Positions 25,084-35,184 are shown, counted from the stretch's first letter. The stretch is DNA of 64,000 nucleotides from Comamonadaceae bacterium (GCA_027488115.1 JAIYCG010000044.1:186001-250000); one strand, 5' to 3'. Translations and numbers: made by a program. The notes: generated by a model from the sequence alone, not told the origin.

Positions 25084-27177
25084 TTGAGAAAGCCTACAAC
25101 ATTGACTCCTATTGATTTAAATTCTGGCGTCGATTTGCTAGACCGTGATGTAAGTATTTTGGCTTTCAATGAGCGTGTTTTAGATTGGGCAAAACGTCCA
25201 GAAGTTCCACTTTTAGAGCGGCTTAGGTATTTATGTATCGTGTCTTCTAATTTGGATGAGTTTTTTGAAGTACGTGCTGATTTGCACATGTCTGCACTCA
25301 GAAACGATGACGACAAGGGAACGTACAGCAAAAAAACCTTCGAGGCTGTGTACCAGACTGCAAGAGATTTAGTTAACGAACAATACAGCCTTTACAACGC
25401 TGTTCTATTGCCCAGTTTGCAAAAAGAAGGCATCAAAATTCTTTCTCATGGAGAAAGAAATTTGGTTCAAAAGAAATGGGTTCAAGATTATTTCAGACGT
25501 GAAGTCAAACCCCTATTGGTTCCTGTCGGACTTGACCCTGCACATCCCTTTCCTCAAGTCGCCAACAAATCTTTGAATTTCATTGTTCAATTGTCTGGCA
25601 AGGATGCATTTGGCAGGTCAAATGACATTGCCATTGTCAAAGTTCCAAGAGTGTTGCCCAGGGTCATTCCACTTCCTGCCAAAGTTGCTGGCCATGGAAA
25701 AGCGTTTGTTCTACTGTCCAGTGTCATTCGTGCGCATTTGAATGACCTATTTCCTGGTCGAGAAGTCGGGCAGTTCTCGCAATTTCGGGTCACGCGAAAT
25801 TCAGACTTGTCGGTCGATGAGGAAGAAGTTGAAAACTTGCGAACTGCTTTGCGCAAGGGCTTGCAACATCGTCAGTACGGGCAGGCATTGCGTTTAGAAG
25901 TTTCTGACAGCTGTGCAGAACATTTGTCAGACTTTTTGCTCAAACAATTCAGCTTACCAGCATCAGCCTTATTTCGTGCAGCAGGACCCGTGAATTTGGT
26001 TCGACTCAGCCAGCTGATTGACTTGGTGGCCGATCCTGAATTACTTTTTTCGCCTTACCAATCGAGTTTTCCTAAACAGTTAAAGCAAGGGGAATCCATT
26101 TTTGCACGCATGCAGAAAGAGGATGTGCTGATTCATCAACCCTTTGAAAGTTTTGATGGCGTCTTGGCTTTCCTGAAGGAGGCTGTTGAAGACCCTCAGG
26201 TGTTAGCCATTAAACAAACCATTTATCGAACAGGCAGTGATCCTGCCATGATGAACTTACTCCGTGAGGCTGTCCGGCGCGGAAAAGAAGTCACGGCAGT
26301 AGTTGAACTTAAAGCCCGATTCGATGAGGAAGCCAATATCAATTGGGCAGAGCAATTGGAGTCTGTGGGTGCGCAGGTTGTCTATGGTGTGGTTGGCTTA
26401 AAAACGCACGCCAAAATGTTGTTGGTCACTAGGCGCGAGGGGCGAATTCTCAAGCGATACGGGCACTTATCGACAGGCAATTACAACCCCAGAACCGCCA
26501 AGCTCTATACAGACTTAAGCTACCTCACGAGTGATGCGCGCATTACCGCTGACATGGATACCTTGTTTGTTCACTTGGCAAGCCCCAGTCGTTTGGGAAG
26601 AATGAGTAAATTATTGGCGGCTCCTTTTCTTTTGCAAAAGAAAATGGTGGAAAAAATTGAAACTGTAGGTGCTGCAGCAGCCAAAGGCTTGCCAGCCAGA
26701 ATTGTTGCGAAAATGAATTCGCTAACCGATCCGGTGCTCATTCATGCCCTCATTTTGGCGGGTCAAAAAGGTGCCCAAATTGATTTGATCGTTAGAGGCG
26801 CTTGCATGTTGCCTGCTGGTATTCCGGGACAAACCGAGAACATCCGGGTGAGATCCATCATTGGTAGGTTCTTAGAACACTCACGAGTCTTCTTTTTTGA
26901 AGCCGATACCGTGCAAGACATTTATCTTTCAAGTGCCGATTGGATGTCTCGCAACATGACTCGACGTGTTGAACTGGCCTGGCCCGTCTTGGAATTGTCT
27001 CTGCGACAAAGACTCATCGATGAATGCCTTTTGGCATATTTGCATGACACGCGCAATGCTTGGACTTTAGAGGCCGATGGCAAATACCAACGCGTGGAGA
27101 AGCAAGGGCGAAAACCTCAAAGTGCGCAAGCGCTTTTGATGCAGAAATATTCACCAGCGAAAACAAAACCTCGTTAA
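25084..27177 (+). CDS. ppk1: Polyphosphate kinase 1
   Basis: 697 residues with all four PPK1 domains: N-terminal helical domain (NERVLDWAKRP..LERLRYLCIVSSNLDEFFEVR, 29-64), head, and two phospholipase-D-like domains. The autophosphorylated His442 is in GLKTHAKMLLV; HLSTGNYN (461-468) and the second-domain LEHSRVFFFE follow. It builds polyphosphate from ATP. The start is TTG 25084; the next in-frame Met (residue 69) would cut the conserved N-domain. sixA follows 37 bases later. I see no convincing Pho box upstream. Confidence 0.95.
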   Translation: MRKPTTLTPIDLNSGVDLLDRDVSILAFNERVLDWAKRPEVPLLERLRYLCIVSSNLDEFFEVRADLHMSALRNDDDKGTYSKKTFEAVYQTARDLVNEQYSLYNAVLLPSLQKEGIKILSHGERNLVQKKWVQDYFRREVKPLLVPVGLDPAHPFPQVANKSLNFIVQLSGKDAFGRSNDIAIVKVPRVLPRVIPLPAKVAGHGKAFVLLSSVIRAHLNDLFPGREVGQFSQFRVTRNSDLSVDEEEVENLRTALRKGLQHRQYGQALRLEVSDSCAEHLSDFLLKQFSLPASALFRAAGPVNLVRLSQLIDLVADPELLFSPYQSSFPKQLKQGESIFARMQKEDVLIHQPFESFDGVLAFLKEAVEDPQVLAIKQTIYRTGSDPAMMNLLREAVRRGKEVTAVVELKARFDEEANINWAEQLESVGAQVVYGVVGLKTHAKMLLVTRREGRILKRYGHLSTGNYNPRTAKLYTDLSYLTSDARITADMDTLFVHLASPSRLGRMSKLLAAPFLLQKKMVEKIETVGAAAAKGLPARIVAKMNSLTDPVLIHALILAGQKGAQIDLIVRGACMLPAGIPGQTENIRVRSIIGRFLEHSRVFFFEADTVQDIYLSSADWMSRNMTRRVELAWPVLELSLRQRLIDECLLAYLHDTRNAWTLEADGKYQRVEKQGRKPQSAQALLMQKYSPAKTKPR

Positions 27178-27214
27178 GTTGTTCTCATTCGTCAAAACTT
27201 GAAAAGAGTCAAAG

Positions 27215-27676
27215 ATGGATTTAATTTTCTGGAGACACGCTGAAGCATTTGATGCCTTGGAAGGACAAGATGACCTCTCGCGTACCCTCACGCCTAAAGG
27301 TGAGAAGCAAGCAGTCAGAATGAGTCAGTGGCTGGATCGACAGTTGCCTGAAGGCATTCGTGTCATGTCTAGCCCAGCTGTACGATGTGAGCAAACTGTT
27401 AAAACGCTGGGCAGAAAAGTTAAATACAAATCTGAGCTCTTGCCCAACGCCAGCATCGACGATTTGCTTCTGACTGCTGGGTGGCCAGACGCCAAAATGT
27501 CTGTGCTGATCGTGGGTCACCAACCAGTATTGGGTCAGGCAATTGCCTACCTTTTGGGGCTTCCAGCGGGTGAGTGCTCAGTCAGAAAGGGCGCTGTCTG
27601 GTGGTTAAGAAGTCGGGTGCGAGAAAATGTGACGCAAACAGTTGTAGTCAGTGTGCAGACACCCGAGCTTCTTTGA
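27215..27676 (+). CDS. sixA: SixA-type phosphohistidine phosphatase
   Basis: 153 residues, histidine-phosphatase superfamily: catalytic RH (Arg7-His8, IFWRHAEA), the later arginine in MSSPAVRCEQT and the second His in IVGHQPVLGQ. SixA removes phosphate from phosphohistidines. Here it directly follows ppk1, an enzyme with a phosphohistidine intermediate; SixA-ppk1 adjacency recurs in betaproteobacteria. The stop codon abuts the stop of the next gene on the opposite strand with no base between. Confidence 0.88.
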   Translation: MDLIFWRHAEAFDALEGQDDLSRTLTPKGEKQAVRMSQWLDRQLPEGIRVMSSPAVRCEQTVKTLGRKVKYKSELLPNASIDDLLLTAGWPDAKMSVLIVGHQPVLGQAIAYLLGLPAGECSVRKGAVWWLRSRVRENVTQTVVVSVQTPELL

Positions 27677-28195
27677 TTAAGACTTTGCAGGGCGGCCTGT
27701 TTTCAATGCGGGCACATTGGCCAAGGCTGTCAAAAATGCTTTGTCGTTTAAGCTGCTCAAAAGCTTGAGACCCGCACGCAAAATTTCACTCTTTTTAGCA
27801 CTGTGCTTTAAACCAAGGGCTTTTTGTTTTAAACCAGCAATGGCTTGGTATTCGTCTTTTGGAAATGTGAAGCTATCTCTGACCAGCTTGGGCTTTTTGA
27901 GCTTTGTCTCAGTCACGGCTGGGACTGCGGGAATTGACTTGGCTTTAGGCTTAGTTTGAGTAGCAGTTTTCTTTGTAGGCGCAGTCGGTGTTTTGCTTGC
28001 AGGCTTCTTGGTCACAATGGATTTCGACTTTGCGGGTGCTTTGACGGCTGTTTTGCTAGGTGCTTTCTTGGCAGTTTTGCGCACCGCCTTTTTGGCAACA
28101 GTTGGGGTTGTCTGAGTTGAAGCAGGGGCTAATTTTTCAGCGGTTTTGGCAGGCGTATGAATTGCCGATGACTGGGTTGTGTTCTCAGTAGACAT
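27677..28195 (-). CDS. Histone-H1-like Lys/Ala/Pro-rich protein with a small C-terminal domain
   Basis: 172 residues from ATG 28195 (an open upstream part runs into ppx). Residues about 30-105 are low-complexity Lys/Ala/Thr/Pro repeats (AVRKTAKKAPSK, VTKKPASKTPT). The last 65 residues form a folded-looking unit (VRDSFTFPKDEYQAIAGLKQKAL..KKSEILRAGLKLL) that resembles a ribbon-helix-helix-type helical pair. Such AlgP/HctB-like tails bind DNA and, in Pseudomonas AlgP, locate to polyphosphate granules. Lying between sixA and ppx, a granule-to-nucleoid link is plausible; this is inference. Repeats make translation errors and length variation likely. Confidence 0.7.
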   Translation of the reverse strand: MSTENTTQSSAIHTPAKTAEKLAPASTQTTPTVAKKAVRKTAKKAPSKTAVKAPAKSKSIVTKKPASKTPTAPTKKTATQTKPKAKSIPAVPAVTETKLKKPKLVRDSFTFPKDEYQAIAGLKQKALGLKHSAKKSEILRAGLKLLSSLNDKAFLTALANVPALKTGRPAKS

Positions 28196-28229
28196 GTTAA
28201 AAATGGGAAAAGTTAAACGTGCAAATAGT

Positions 28230-29747
28230 TTATATCGTTTTTCCATTCATTTCAACAAATTCCAATTGCCATGTCGTTTTCTGCCAAGCGATGCATTCCT
28301 CTCGGAGCAAATGAGCCGATTGTGGCCACTGCTGAATCCAAGATTTTTTGCAATGAATAACGAACCCAGTCTTGTTGTCGCCTGAAATTTTGAGTTGGAT
28401 GCCCTTGAGATCGGGCTCTCTTCTTGCATGGCACAAAATAGCTGCGATGCGCAGGCTCATCAACTGGATCATGAATTCGGGGTTTTTAAGCTCAATCTCT
28501 AGCTTTTTCAATTTTCCGCGGTGCCCCAAAATAAGCTGACTCAGGCGATGCAGCTCCAGCATTGAAAAACCTGGAAGATCTGCGTTGTCAAGGATGTAAG
28601 CGCCATGTTTGTGAAAATCACTGTGAGAAATACGGGTGCCAATTTCCAACAAGTGTGCAGCCCAACCTAGTTTTCTTTCAAGTCGCAAAGCCCGGTCTGG
28701 TTCACAGGTCGATTTGTCCAAGACGCCTTTGAAAAGTGTGATGGCTGTTTGTTTGACGCGTGCTGCTTGCGCTGTATCAACTGCAAATCGATTGCCAAGG
28801 GCTGTGACCATGGAGCTTCGCAGGTCTGTGCTCTCTTCTCTTTGTAGAAGATCGTACAAAACGCCGTGCCTTAAAGCGCCTTGTGCGGCATGCATCGTGT
28901 CAATTTGCATCAAATCGAAGAGGGCGCACAGAACAGACAAGCCGCCACCGATGACTGGTTTTCGATCTTCTTTCACGCCTTCCAAGCGAAGTGACTCAAC
29001 GCTTCCAGACTTGATTAATTTTTCTTTAAGCCAAATGAGTCCCTCTCGCGAAATGGTCTCTTCTGGCCAACCTGCAGCTTGCAGCACATCCGTTACAGCA
29101 CCAATGGTGCCAGACGAGCCATAGGCCACATCCCAACTGTTTCGAGGGTAAAGCGACAGGGCTTCATCCAGAACCGCCTTGGCAGCCACTTCAGCCCTGT
29201 CAAATGCCAAGGTAGAAAACTCGCCATCTGCAAAGTATTTCATGGACCACTTCACACTTCCAACGCGATAGGATTCCATGATGTGAGGCTTGAAGCCCTT
29301 GCCCATGATTATTTCTGTAGACCTACCGCCGATGTCGATGACCAAGCGCCTATCTTCAGATTGGGGGAGTAAGTTGACAACGCCCGAATAAATTAAGCGG
29401 GCTTCCTCGCGTCCAGAAATCACCTCTATGGGAAAGCCTAAAAGTTTTTCCGCATGGCTTAGGAATTCGTCCCTGTTTTTGGCTTCTCGAAGCGTTTGAG
29501 TTGCAACCGCGCGAACGAATTTATTGCCAAAACCAGAAAGTCTTTCAGAAAATCGGGCCAAACAATCCCAACCGCGCTGCATGGCTTCTTGGGACAATAG
29601 TCTCTCAGCATCCAGGCCGTTACCTTGCCTCACGGTTTCTTTAAGGTATTCAACACGGCGAATATGTCCGTGCTCTAAGACGCCAATTTCTAAGCGAAAA
29701 CTGTTTGAGCCCAAGTCGATGGCTGCTAGTAATTGTCCGTTTTGCAT
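28230..29747 (-). CDS. ppx: Exopolyphosphatase (Ppx/GppA family)
   Basis: 505 residues, the full-length Ppx form. The ASKHA phosphate-1 loop is AAIDLGSNSFRLEIG (8-22); VIDIGGRSTEI is the second loop; YGSSGTIGAV follows. The C-terminal half contains an HD-like helical region (AAHLLEIGTRISHSDFHKHGAYIL). It trims orthophosphate from polyphosphate ends and can also act on pppGpp. It opposes ppk1/ppk2 in this window. ATG 29747. Confidence 0.94.
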   Translation of the reverse strand: MQNGQLLAAIDLGSNSFRLEIGVLEHGHIRRVEYLKETVRQGNGLDAERLLSQEAMQRGWDCLARFSERLSGFGNKFVRAVATQTLREAKNRDEFLSHAEKLLGFPIEVISGREEARLIYSGVVNLLPQSEDRRLVIDIGGRSTEIIMGKGFKPHIMESYRVGSVKWSMKYFADGEFSTLAFDRAEVAAKAVLDEALSLYPRNSWDVAYGSSGTIGAVTDVLQAAGWPEETISREGLIWLKEKLIKSGSVESLRLEGVKEDRKPVIGGGLSVLCALFDLMQIDTMHAAQGALRHGVLYDLLQREESTDLRSSMVTALGNRFAVDTAQAARVKQTAITLFKGVLDKSTCEPDRALRLERKLGWAAHLLEIGTRISHSDFHKHGAYILDNADLPGFSMLELHRLSQLILGHRGKLKKLEIELKNPEFMIQLMSLRIAAILCHARREPDLKGIQLKISGDNKTGFVIHCKKSWIQQWPQSAHLLREECIAWQKTTWQLEFVEMNGKTI

Positions 29748-29790
29748 CTAAATTCTTTAAATTTGCTTAGCGATACCGTCAAACTTTCTT

Positions 29791-29824
29791 ATTTTGTGTA
29801 CAAAATTTTTCAATTTGATGACAA
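29791..29824 (-). promoter_or_regulatory. Candidate PhoB box and -10 for ppx
   Basis: Minus strand: TTGTCAT (29824-29818), spacer CAAA, TTGAAAA (29813-29807), then CAAAAT at 29796-29791 ten bases on. The stretch TTGTCATCAAATTG is identical to that before the GT4 gene. Confidence 0.4.
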
Positions 29825-29890
29825 AAAGAAGGTTTTTTATGCTCACCAAAACACTGTCATGCGCAAAAATTTATTCAGTTAACTGAAGCA

Positions 29891-29935
29891 TTGTCTATAA
29901 ATTGACATGATTTTGTCACAATTGGCGGATAGATT
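29891..29935 (+). promoter_or_regulatory. PhoB box array and -10 of the pst operon
   Basis: Three half-sites at an exact 11-base period: TTGTCTA (29891), TTGACAT (29902), TTGTCAC (29913). Ten bases after the last comes TAGATT (29930-29935), the right place for the -10 of a Pho promoter. An isolated perfect CTGTCAT lies further upstream (29854). Expected leader about 85 bases. Confidence 0.75.
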
Positions 29936-30027
29936 GAGAGCGTGATGTAAAAGTTTGTCGATGAAAGATCGGCGTTCACATTGCACATACGAACACCAAG
30001 TATCAACCCTGAATCAAGGATTCAAAC

Positions 30028-31050
30028 ATGCTAAAGATCAAAACATGGGTCGCTGCACTGGGCTTAAGCGCCATCGCAGCAACTTCAATGGCGGCCGACC
30101 TGACGGGTGCTGGCGCTTCTTTTCCTTTCCCTATTTATGCCAAGTGGGCTGAAGCCTACAAAGCAAAGACAGGCCACTCCTTGAACTACCAATCCATCGG
30201 TTCTTCTGGTGGTATCAAGCAGATCAAAGCCAAAACCGTTGACTTTGGTGCAACAGATGCGCCTATGTCAGCCGAAGAGTTGGAAAAAGACGGCTTGGTT
30301 CAATTTCCAGCCATCATTGGAGGCGTTGTAGCCGTCGTGAACATCGATGGCATCAAGCCAGGTCAAGTGAAGTTAACGGGTGAAATGTTGGCCGATGTAT
30401 TTGCAGGCGTCATTCCAAAGTGGAACGACAAGCGCATTACTGACATGAACCCCGGCGTTGCCATGCCAGATGCTGCCATCACTGTTGTGCACCGTGCTGA
30501 CGGCTCTGGAACGACAGCTGTGTTCACCGACTATTTGACCAAAGTCAGTGCCAACTGGAAATCAACCGTGGGTGCAGGTGCTGCCGTGAAGTGGCCTGCT
30601 GCATCTTCCGTGGGTGGCAAGGGCAACGAAGGTGTTGCTGCCAACGTGACCCGCATTAAGAACTCAATTGGCTACGTTGAGTATGCTTATGCCAAGAAAA
30701 ACAACATGTCACACCTCAATTTGCGCAACTTGGCCGGTCAAATTGTGGAACCTGACGACGACACATTTGCAGCAGCTTCTGCCAGCACAGATTGGTCAAA
30801 GATTCCAGGTATGAGCATTTATTTGACAAACGCACCCGGTGCTAAGTCATGGCCCATTACTGGCGCTTCATTCATCTTGATGTACAAGCAGCCAGTTAAC
30901 AAAGCCAACTCTGCTGAAGTCTTGAAGTTCTTTGATTTTGCATTCAAAGATGGTAAGAAGATGGCGGCCGATTTGGAATACGTGCCCATGCCTGACGCTA
31001 CAACTGACTTCATTCGCAAGAGTGTTTGGAACAACATCAACTTGAAGTAA
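30028..31050 (+). CDS. pstS: Phosphate ABC transporter, periplasmic binding protein
   Basis: 340 residues. Signal peptide [19 protein letters not shown], then [18 protein letters not shown] and the phosphate-contacting [19 protein letters not shown] and [16 protein letters not shown] loops. It binds orthophosphate and delivers it to PstCA. AAGGA stands 7 bases before ATG. First gene of pstSCAB-phoU-phoBR. Confidence 0.97.
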   Translation: MLKIKTWVAALGLSAIAATSMAADLTGAGASFPFPIYAKWAEAYKAKTGHSLNYQSIGSSGGIKQIKAKTVDFGATDAPMSAEELEKDGLVQFPAIIGGVVAVVNIDGIKPGQVKLTGEMLADVFAGVIPKWNDKRITDMNPGVAMPDAAITVVHRADGSGTTAVFTDYLTKVSANWKSTVGAGAAVKWPAASSVGGKGNEGVAANVTRIKNSIGYVEYAYAKKNNMSHLNLRNLAGQIVEPDDDTFAAASASTDWSKIPGMSIYLTNAPGAKSWPITGASFILMYKQPVNKANSAEVLKFFDFAFKDGKKMAADLEYVPMPDATTDFIRKSVWNNINLK

Positions 31051-31057
31051 AAAAGTC

Positions 31058-31087
31058 AAACACCCACTGAGCGTTCGGTGGGTGTTT
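31058..31087 (+). terminator. Intercistronic hairpin between pstS and pstC
   Basis: Perfect 10-base stem AAACACCCAC / GTGGGTGTTT with a 10-base loop, ending in TTTCTTT rather than a full T tract. It fits a partial terminator or 3'-end stabiliser that keeps pstS mRNA above the downstream permease genes. Confidence 0.7.
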
Positions 31088-31114
31088 CTTTGGCGTAAAG
31101 CACAAGAGACCCGT

Positions 31115-32095
31115 ATGAACAATGCAGACAGTTTGATGACACCCCACAGGCAGAGCGTTCTGCGGTGGCAGCGGTGGCAAGATTATTTTTTTGAAAAGAC
31201 AACGATGGTCTTTGCTCTGTCCACTTTGGTGGCACTGACGGGCATCATCGTCTCTTTGTTTATCAGTTCATGGCCGGTGCTCACCACGTTCGGTTTTGAA
31301 TTTTTTTACACCATTGAATGGGACATCATCAATTCGAAATTTGGTGGATTGATCGCCATTTTCGGAACAGTTGTCACAGCATCCATCGCAATTTTGATTG
31401 CGCTGCCATTGAGCTTTGGCATTGCTGTATTTTTGACTGAAACATGCCCAATGCCATTGCGCAGACCTTTGGGTACGGCCATTGAATTGTTGGCAGCTGT
31501 GCCGTCCATCATCTACGGCATGTTCGGATTGTTTATTTTTGCCCCTTTGTTTGCTGAGTATGTACAGCCAGCACTGGCTGGTAGCTTGGGTCAAATTCCC
31601 GGCATCGGTATTTTATTCACCGGTGCTTTCAATGGCGTAGGAATTTTGGCTGCGGGCCTTATTTTGGCCATGATGATTCTGCCATTTATCGCCTCTGTGA
31701 TGCGCGATGTGTTTGAAATCGTTCCTCCTATTTTGAAGGAGTCAGCCTATGGCATTGGCTGCACCACTTGGGAAGTGGTGACCAAGATTGTTTTGCCCTA
31801 CACCAAGACGGGTGTTGTGGGCGGTGTGATGTTAGGCTTAGGCCGTGCTCTCGGTGAAACCATGGCGGTAACATTTGTGATTGGCAATGCCCACAAATTG
31901 TCGCCATCACTCTTCTCACCAGGCAACTCTATTGCTTCCACATTGGCCAATGAATTTGGCGAAGCAGAGCCAGGCCTCCACTATGCTGCTTTGTTCACTT
32001 TGGGCTTGGCCTTGTTCTTAATCACCTTGGTCGTTTTGTCTTTGGCTAAATGGATGCTGATTCGTGCAGAAGCCAAGAAAGGCATGAAAACATGA
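31115..32095 (+). CDS. pstC: Phosphate ABC transporter permease PstC
   Basis: 326 residues, six helices and the ABC permease coupling motif near [44 protein letters not shown] is the PstC signature. With PstA it forms the membrane channel for phosphate. ATG 31115 is chosen; the frame is open 11 codons further up, inside the hairpin region. Confidence 0.95.
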   Translation: MNNADSLMTPHRQSVLRWQRWQDYFFEKTTMVFALSTLVALTGIIVSLFISSWPVLTTFGFEFFYTIEWDIINSKFGGLIAIFGTVVTASIAILIALPLSFGIAVFLTETCPMPLRRPLGTAIELLAAVPSIIYGMFGLFIFAPLFAEYVQPALAGSLGQIPGIGILFTGAFNGVGILAAGLILAMMILPFIASVMRDVFEIVPPILKESAYGIGCTTWEVVTKIVLPYTKTGVVGGVMLGLGRALGETMAVTFVIGNAHKLSPSLFSPGNSIASTLANEFGEAEPGLHYAALFTLGLALFLITLVVLSLAKWMLIRAEAKKGMKT

Positions 32096-32958
32096 ACACT
32101 AAATCCAACATGGATCCCGCCATCTACGCAACGCGCAAGCGTGCTAATTTGATTGGCTTGGTTTTGTCAATGTCTGCCATGGCGATTGGCTTGGTTTTTT
32201 TACTTTGGATTTTGGCCATTTTGATGTTCAAAGGCTTCTCTGCTTTGAATTTTGATCTTTTGACCCAAAATTCGCCAGCCCCTGGCACTCCCGGAGGCGG
32301 ATTGGTTAACGCCATTGTGGGCAGTCTGATGATTGTCTTGTCTTGCTCCTTGCTAAGCACGCCCATAGGTGTTTTGGCGGGTGTTTATTTGTCAGAATAT
32401 GGTGACAGAAGCAAAAGTGCTGCGATCACTCGTTTTGTCAACGACATCATGTTGTCTGCGCCCTCCATCGTGATTGGCTTGTTTGTGTATGCCCTGGTCG
32501 TGGTGCCTTCCAAGCATTTTTCTGGTTGGGCTGGCACCATTGCTTTGTCTTTGATCGCTATTCCAGTGGTCGTTCGCACAACCGAGAACATGCTCAAATT
32601 AGTGCCTGTCAGCTTGCGTGAGGCTGCCTTTGCATTGGGTGCGCCAAAGTGGAAAGTTTCTACAACGGTGGTTCTCAAAGCTGCAAAAAGCGGTGTGATG
32701 ACAGGTCTGTTGTTGGCCCTTGCCCGTGTGTCTGGTGAGACTGCTCCATTGTTGTTTACTGCTTTGAACAACCAGTTTTTCTCATGGGATATGAACAAGC
32801 CGATGGCAAACCTTCCCGTGATGATTTTCCAATTTGCCATGAGCCCTTATGAAAACTGGGTGAGTTTGGCATGGGGCGGTGCTTTGCTCATCACTCTCAC
32901 AGTTTTGGCACTCAACATCATTGCCCGTGTTGCGTTTCGCGAAAAAGTCTCAGTCTAA
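32092..32958 (+). CDS. pstA: Phosphate ABC transporter permease PstA
   Basis: 288 residues from ATG 32092, which overlaps the pstC stop as ATGA. Six helices; PstA marks are [54 protein letters not shown] and the later [15 protein letters not shown]. Second half of the phosphate channel. Confidence 0.95.
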   Translation: MNTKSNMDPAIYATRKRANLIGLVLSMSAMAIGLVFLLWILAILMFKGFSALNFDLLTQNSPAPGTPGGGLVNAIVGSLMIVLSCSLLSTPIGVLAGVYLSEYGDRSKSAAITRFVNDIMLSAPSIVIGLFVYALVVVPSKHFSGWAGTIALSLIAIPVVVRTTENMLKLVPVSLREAAFALGAPKWKVSTTVVLKAAKSGVMTGLLLALARVSGETAPLLFTALNNQFFSWDMNKPMANLPVMIFQFAMSPYENWVSLAWGGALLITLTVLALNIIARVAFREKVSV

Positions 32959-32979
32959 TCTTAGAACTTCTCTACCATC

Positions 32980-33756
32980 ATGAATACATTACCTGCCACC
33001 AAAGAAATCATTTTAGAAGTTCGCAATCTGAACTTTTACTACGGTGCATTTCAAGGCTTGAAGAACATCAACCTGGACATTCAAAAGAATACCGTCACGG
33101 CATTCATTGGACCTTCTGGCTGCGGTAAGTCAACGCTGCTCAGAGCCCTCAACCGCATGTATGACCTGTACCCCGGGCAGCGTGCTGAGGGTGAAATTAA
33201 CTTTGATGGCCAAAACATTCTTAACCCCAAACAAGACTTGAACTTGTTGCGCTCACGTGTGGGCATGGTCTTCCAAAAGCCAACTCCGTTTCCCATGTCG
33301 ATCTATGACAACATTGCATTTGGTGTGAAGTTGTACGAAAACTTGTCGCGCAGCGACATGGATGAACGCGTGGAATGGGCTTTGCAAAAAGCAGCTATTT
33401 GGACCGAAGTCAAAGACAAGCTGGGACAAAGCGGTTTGTCTTTGTCGGGCGGTCAGCAACAGCGTCTTTGCATTGCCCGTGGCATTGCGGTCAAACCCGC
33501 CATTTTGCTACTGGACGAACCAACCTCTGCGCTTGACCCTATTTCAACTGGCAAGGTGGAAGAACTGGTGCATACCCTCAAGAGTGAATACACTGTGGTC
33601 ATCGTGACCCACAACATGCAGCAAGCTGCCCGCGTTTCTGACTACACAGCCTACATGTATTTGGGTGAGTTGATGGAGTTTGGTGAAACCGATCAAATAT
33701 TCATGAAGCCAGCACGTCAAGAAACTGAAGACTACATTACTGGCCGTTTCGGCTAA
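32980..33756 (+). CDS. pstB: Phosphate ABC transporter ATPase PstB
   Basis: 258 residues. Walker [11 protein letters not shown] loop in [16 protein letters not shown], signature [10 protein letters not shown], Walker [13 protein letters not shown] and switch His in [13 protein letters not shown]. It powers PstCA and forms part of the complex that signals through PhoU to PhoR. Confidence 0.97.
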   Translation: MNTLPATKEIILEVRNLNFYYGAFQGLKNINLDIQKNTVTAFIGPSGCGKSTLLRALNRMYDLYPGQRAEGEINFDGQNILNPKQDLNLLRSRVGMVFQKPTPFPMSIYDNIAFGVKLYENLSRSDMDERVEWALQKAAIWTEVKDKLGQSGLSLSGGQQQRLCIARGIAVKPAILLLDEPTSALDPISTGKVEELVHTLKSEYTVVIVTHNMQQAARVSDYTAYMYLGELMEFGETDQIFMKPARQETEDYITGRFG

Positions 33757-33772
33757 TTAGGGAAGAGAAATC

Positions 33773-34471
33773 ATGGATAAGCATATTTCAAGTCAATTTG
33801 ACGCCGAGTTGGGCAGCGTTTCAACGCGTGTGCTTGAGTTGGGCGGTTTGGTGGAATCACAAATTCGCCATGCTGTGTATTCTTTGTCTCAGTTCAACAC
33901 AGAAGTGGCCGACCAAGTGATTGCCACTGAAGCACAAGTCAATGCCATGGAAGTAGAAATTGATCGCGACTTGTCTTCCATCATTGCACGCCGGCAGCCT
34001 ACTGCAATTGACCTTCGCCTTTTGATTGCAATTTCCAAAATCACTGCCAACTTAGAGCGTGCTGGCGATGAATCAGAAAAAATTGCTCGCATGGTGAAAT
34101 CCATCATCAGCAGCGGAAATTCACGTGCATTGCCTTCCTCAGAGTTGCGCATAGCAGCTGATTTAGCATCCGGTCTCTTGCGCAAAGCACTTGATGCATT
34201 TGCGCGTCTTGACGTCACTGAAGCAGTTTCAATCTTGAAAGAAGACGACTTAATCGACGCAGAGTTTGACGGTTTTGTGCGCAAATTGGTCACTTACATG
34301 ATGGAAGACCCTCGCACCATTTCTGCCAGCCTAGATCTGTTGTTTGTAGCCAAGGCCATTGAGAGAATTGGTGACCATGCTAAGAACATTGCGGAGTTCA
34401 TTATTTATGTGGTTAAAGGTGCTGACGTGCGTCACATTGCTTTGGCCGATGTGGAGTCTGTTGTCCAATGA
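33773..34471 (+). CDS. phoU: Phosphate signalling protein PhoU
   Basis: 232 residues, two related three-helix bundles; the repeated E/DxxxD metal motifs appear in NLERAGDESEKIARM and AKAIERIGDHAKNIAEFI. PhoU reports Pst activity to PhoR and restrains the Pho response. Its stop codon overlaps the phoB start (ATGA). Confidence 0.96.
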   Translation: MDKHISSQFDAELGSVSTRVLELGGLVESQIRHAVYSLSQFNTEVADQVIATEAQVNAMEVEIDRDLSSIIARRQPTAIDLRLLIAISKITANLERAGDESEKIARMVKSIISSGNSRALPSSELRIAADLASGLLRKALDAFARLDVTEAVSILKEDDLIDAEFDGFVRKLVTYMMEDPRTISASLDLLFVAKAIERIGDHAKNIAEFIIYVVKGADVRHIALADVESVVQ

Positions 34472-35184
34472 GAAGCTTGCCGCGTATATTGATTGTTGAA
34501 GATGAGCCTGCTATTGCAGAACTCATCGCAGTTAATCTGCGTCACAACGGCTTCCAACCTATTTGGGCCATGGACGGTGAAACCGCCCAAAAGGAGTTGG
34601 ACGACGTGCTACCAGACGTTATCTTGCTTGATTGGATGCTGCCAAAGGAAAGTGGATTGTCACTTGCTAAAAAGTGGCGCGGTGACAAGCGGTCTCAAAC
34701 CATCCCTATCTTAATGCTCACAGCCAGGGGTGATGAAATAGACCGTGTTGCTGGCTTGGATGCTGGTGCAGACGATTACATCGTGAAACCGTTTTCAACC
34801 AAAGAATTGTTGGCTCGAATTCGGGCAGTCCTGCGCAGACGCTCGCCTGAGCAGTCTGCGGGTCGACTTCAATTGGGACAATTGCTTTTGGATGCGGATA
34901 CCCACCGAGTCAGCTATCAAGAACAGCCCCTGAAGCTTGGGCCTACTGAATTTAAATTGCTTCAATATTTCATGACGCACAAAGAGCGAGTCCACAGTCG
35001 TGGTCAATTGCTTGATAGAGTCTGGGGCGATCATGTCTTCATTGAAGAGCGCACGGTCGATGTGCATGTGAAAAGACTCCGAGAAGCATTAGGTGCCGCA
35101 GGCAACATGGTTGAAACTGTTCGTGGTGCGGGCTATCGCTTCACTGAACTGACTCAAATCACAAATACGACTGCAGTAGGCTAA
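34468..35184 (+). CDS. phoB: Phosphate response regulator PhoB
   Basis: 238 residues. The receiver domain has acidic pocket Glu11-Asp12 (IVEDEPA), phospho-acceptor Asp55 (ILLDWMLPKESG), Thr in MLTARGDE and Lys in YIVKPFSTKELL. The C-terminal winged helix has LGPTEFKLLQYFM and RTVDVHVKRLREALGAAG...VRGAGYRF. It should bind the 7-4-7 boxes described across this window. Confidence 0.96.
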   Translation: MRSLPRILIVEDEPAIAELIAVNLRHNGFQPIWAMDGETAQKELDDVLPDVILLDWMLPKESGLSLAKKWRGDKRSQTIPILMLTARGDEIDRVAGLDAGADDYIVKPFSTKELLARIRAVLRRRSPEQSAGRLQLGQLLLDADTHRVSYQEQPLKLGPTEFKLLQYFMTHKERVHSRGQLLDRVWGDHVFIEERTVDVHVKRLREALGAAGNMVETVRGAGYRFTELTQITNTTAVG

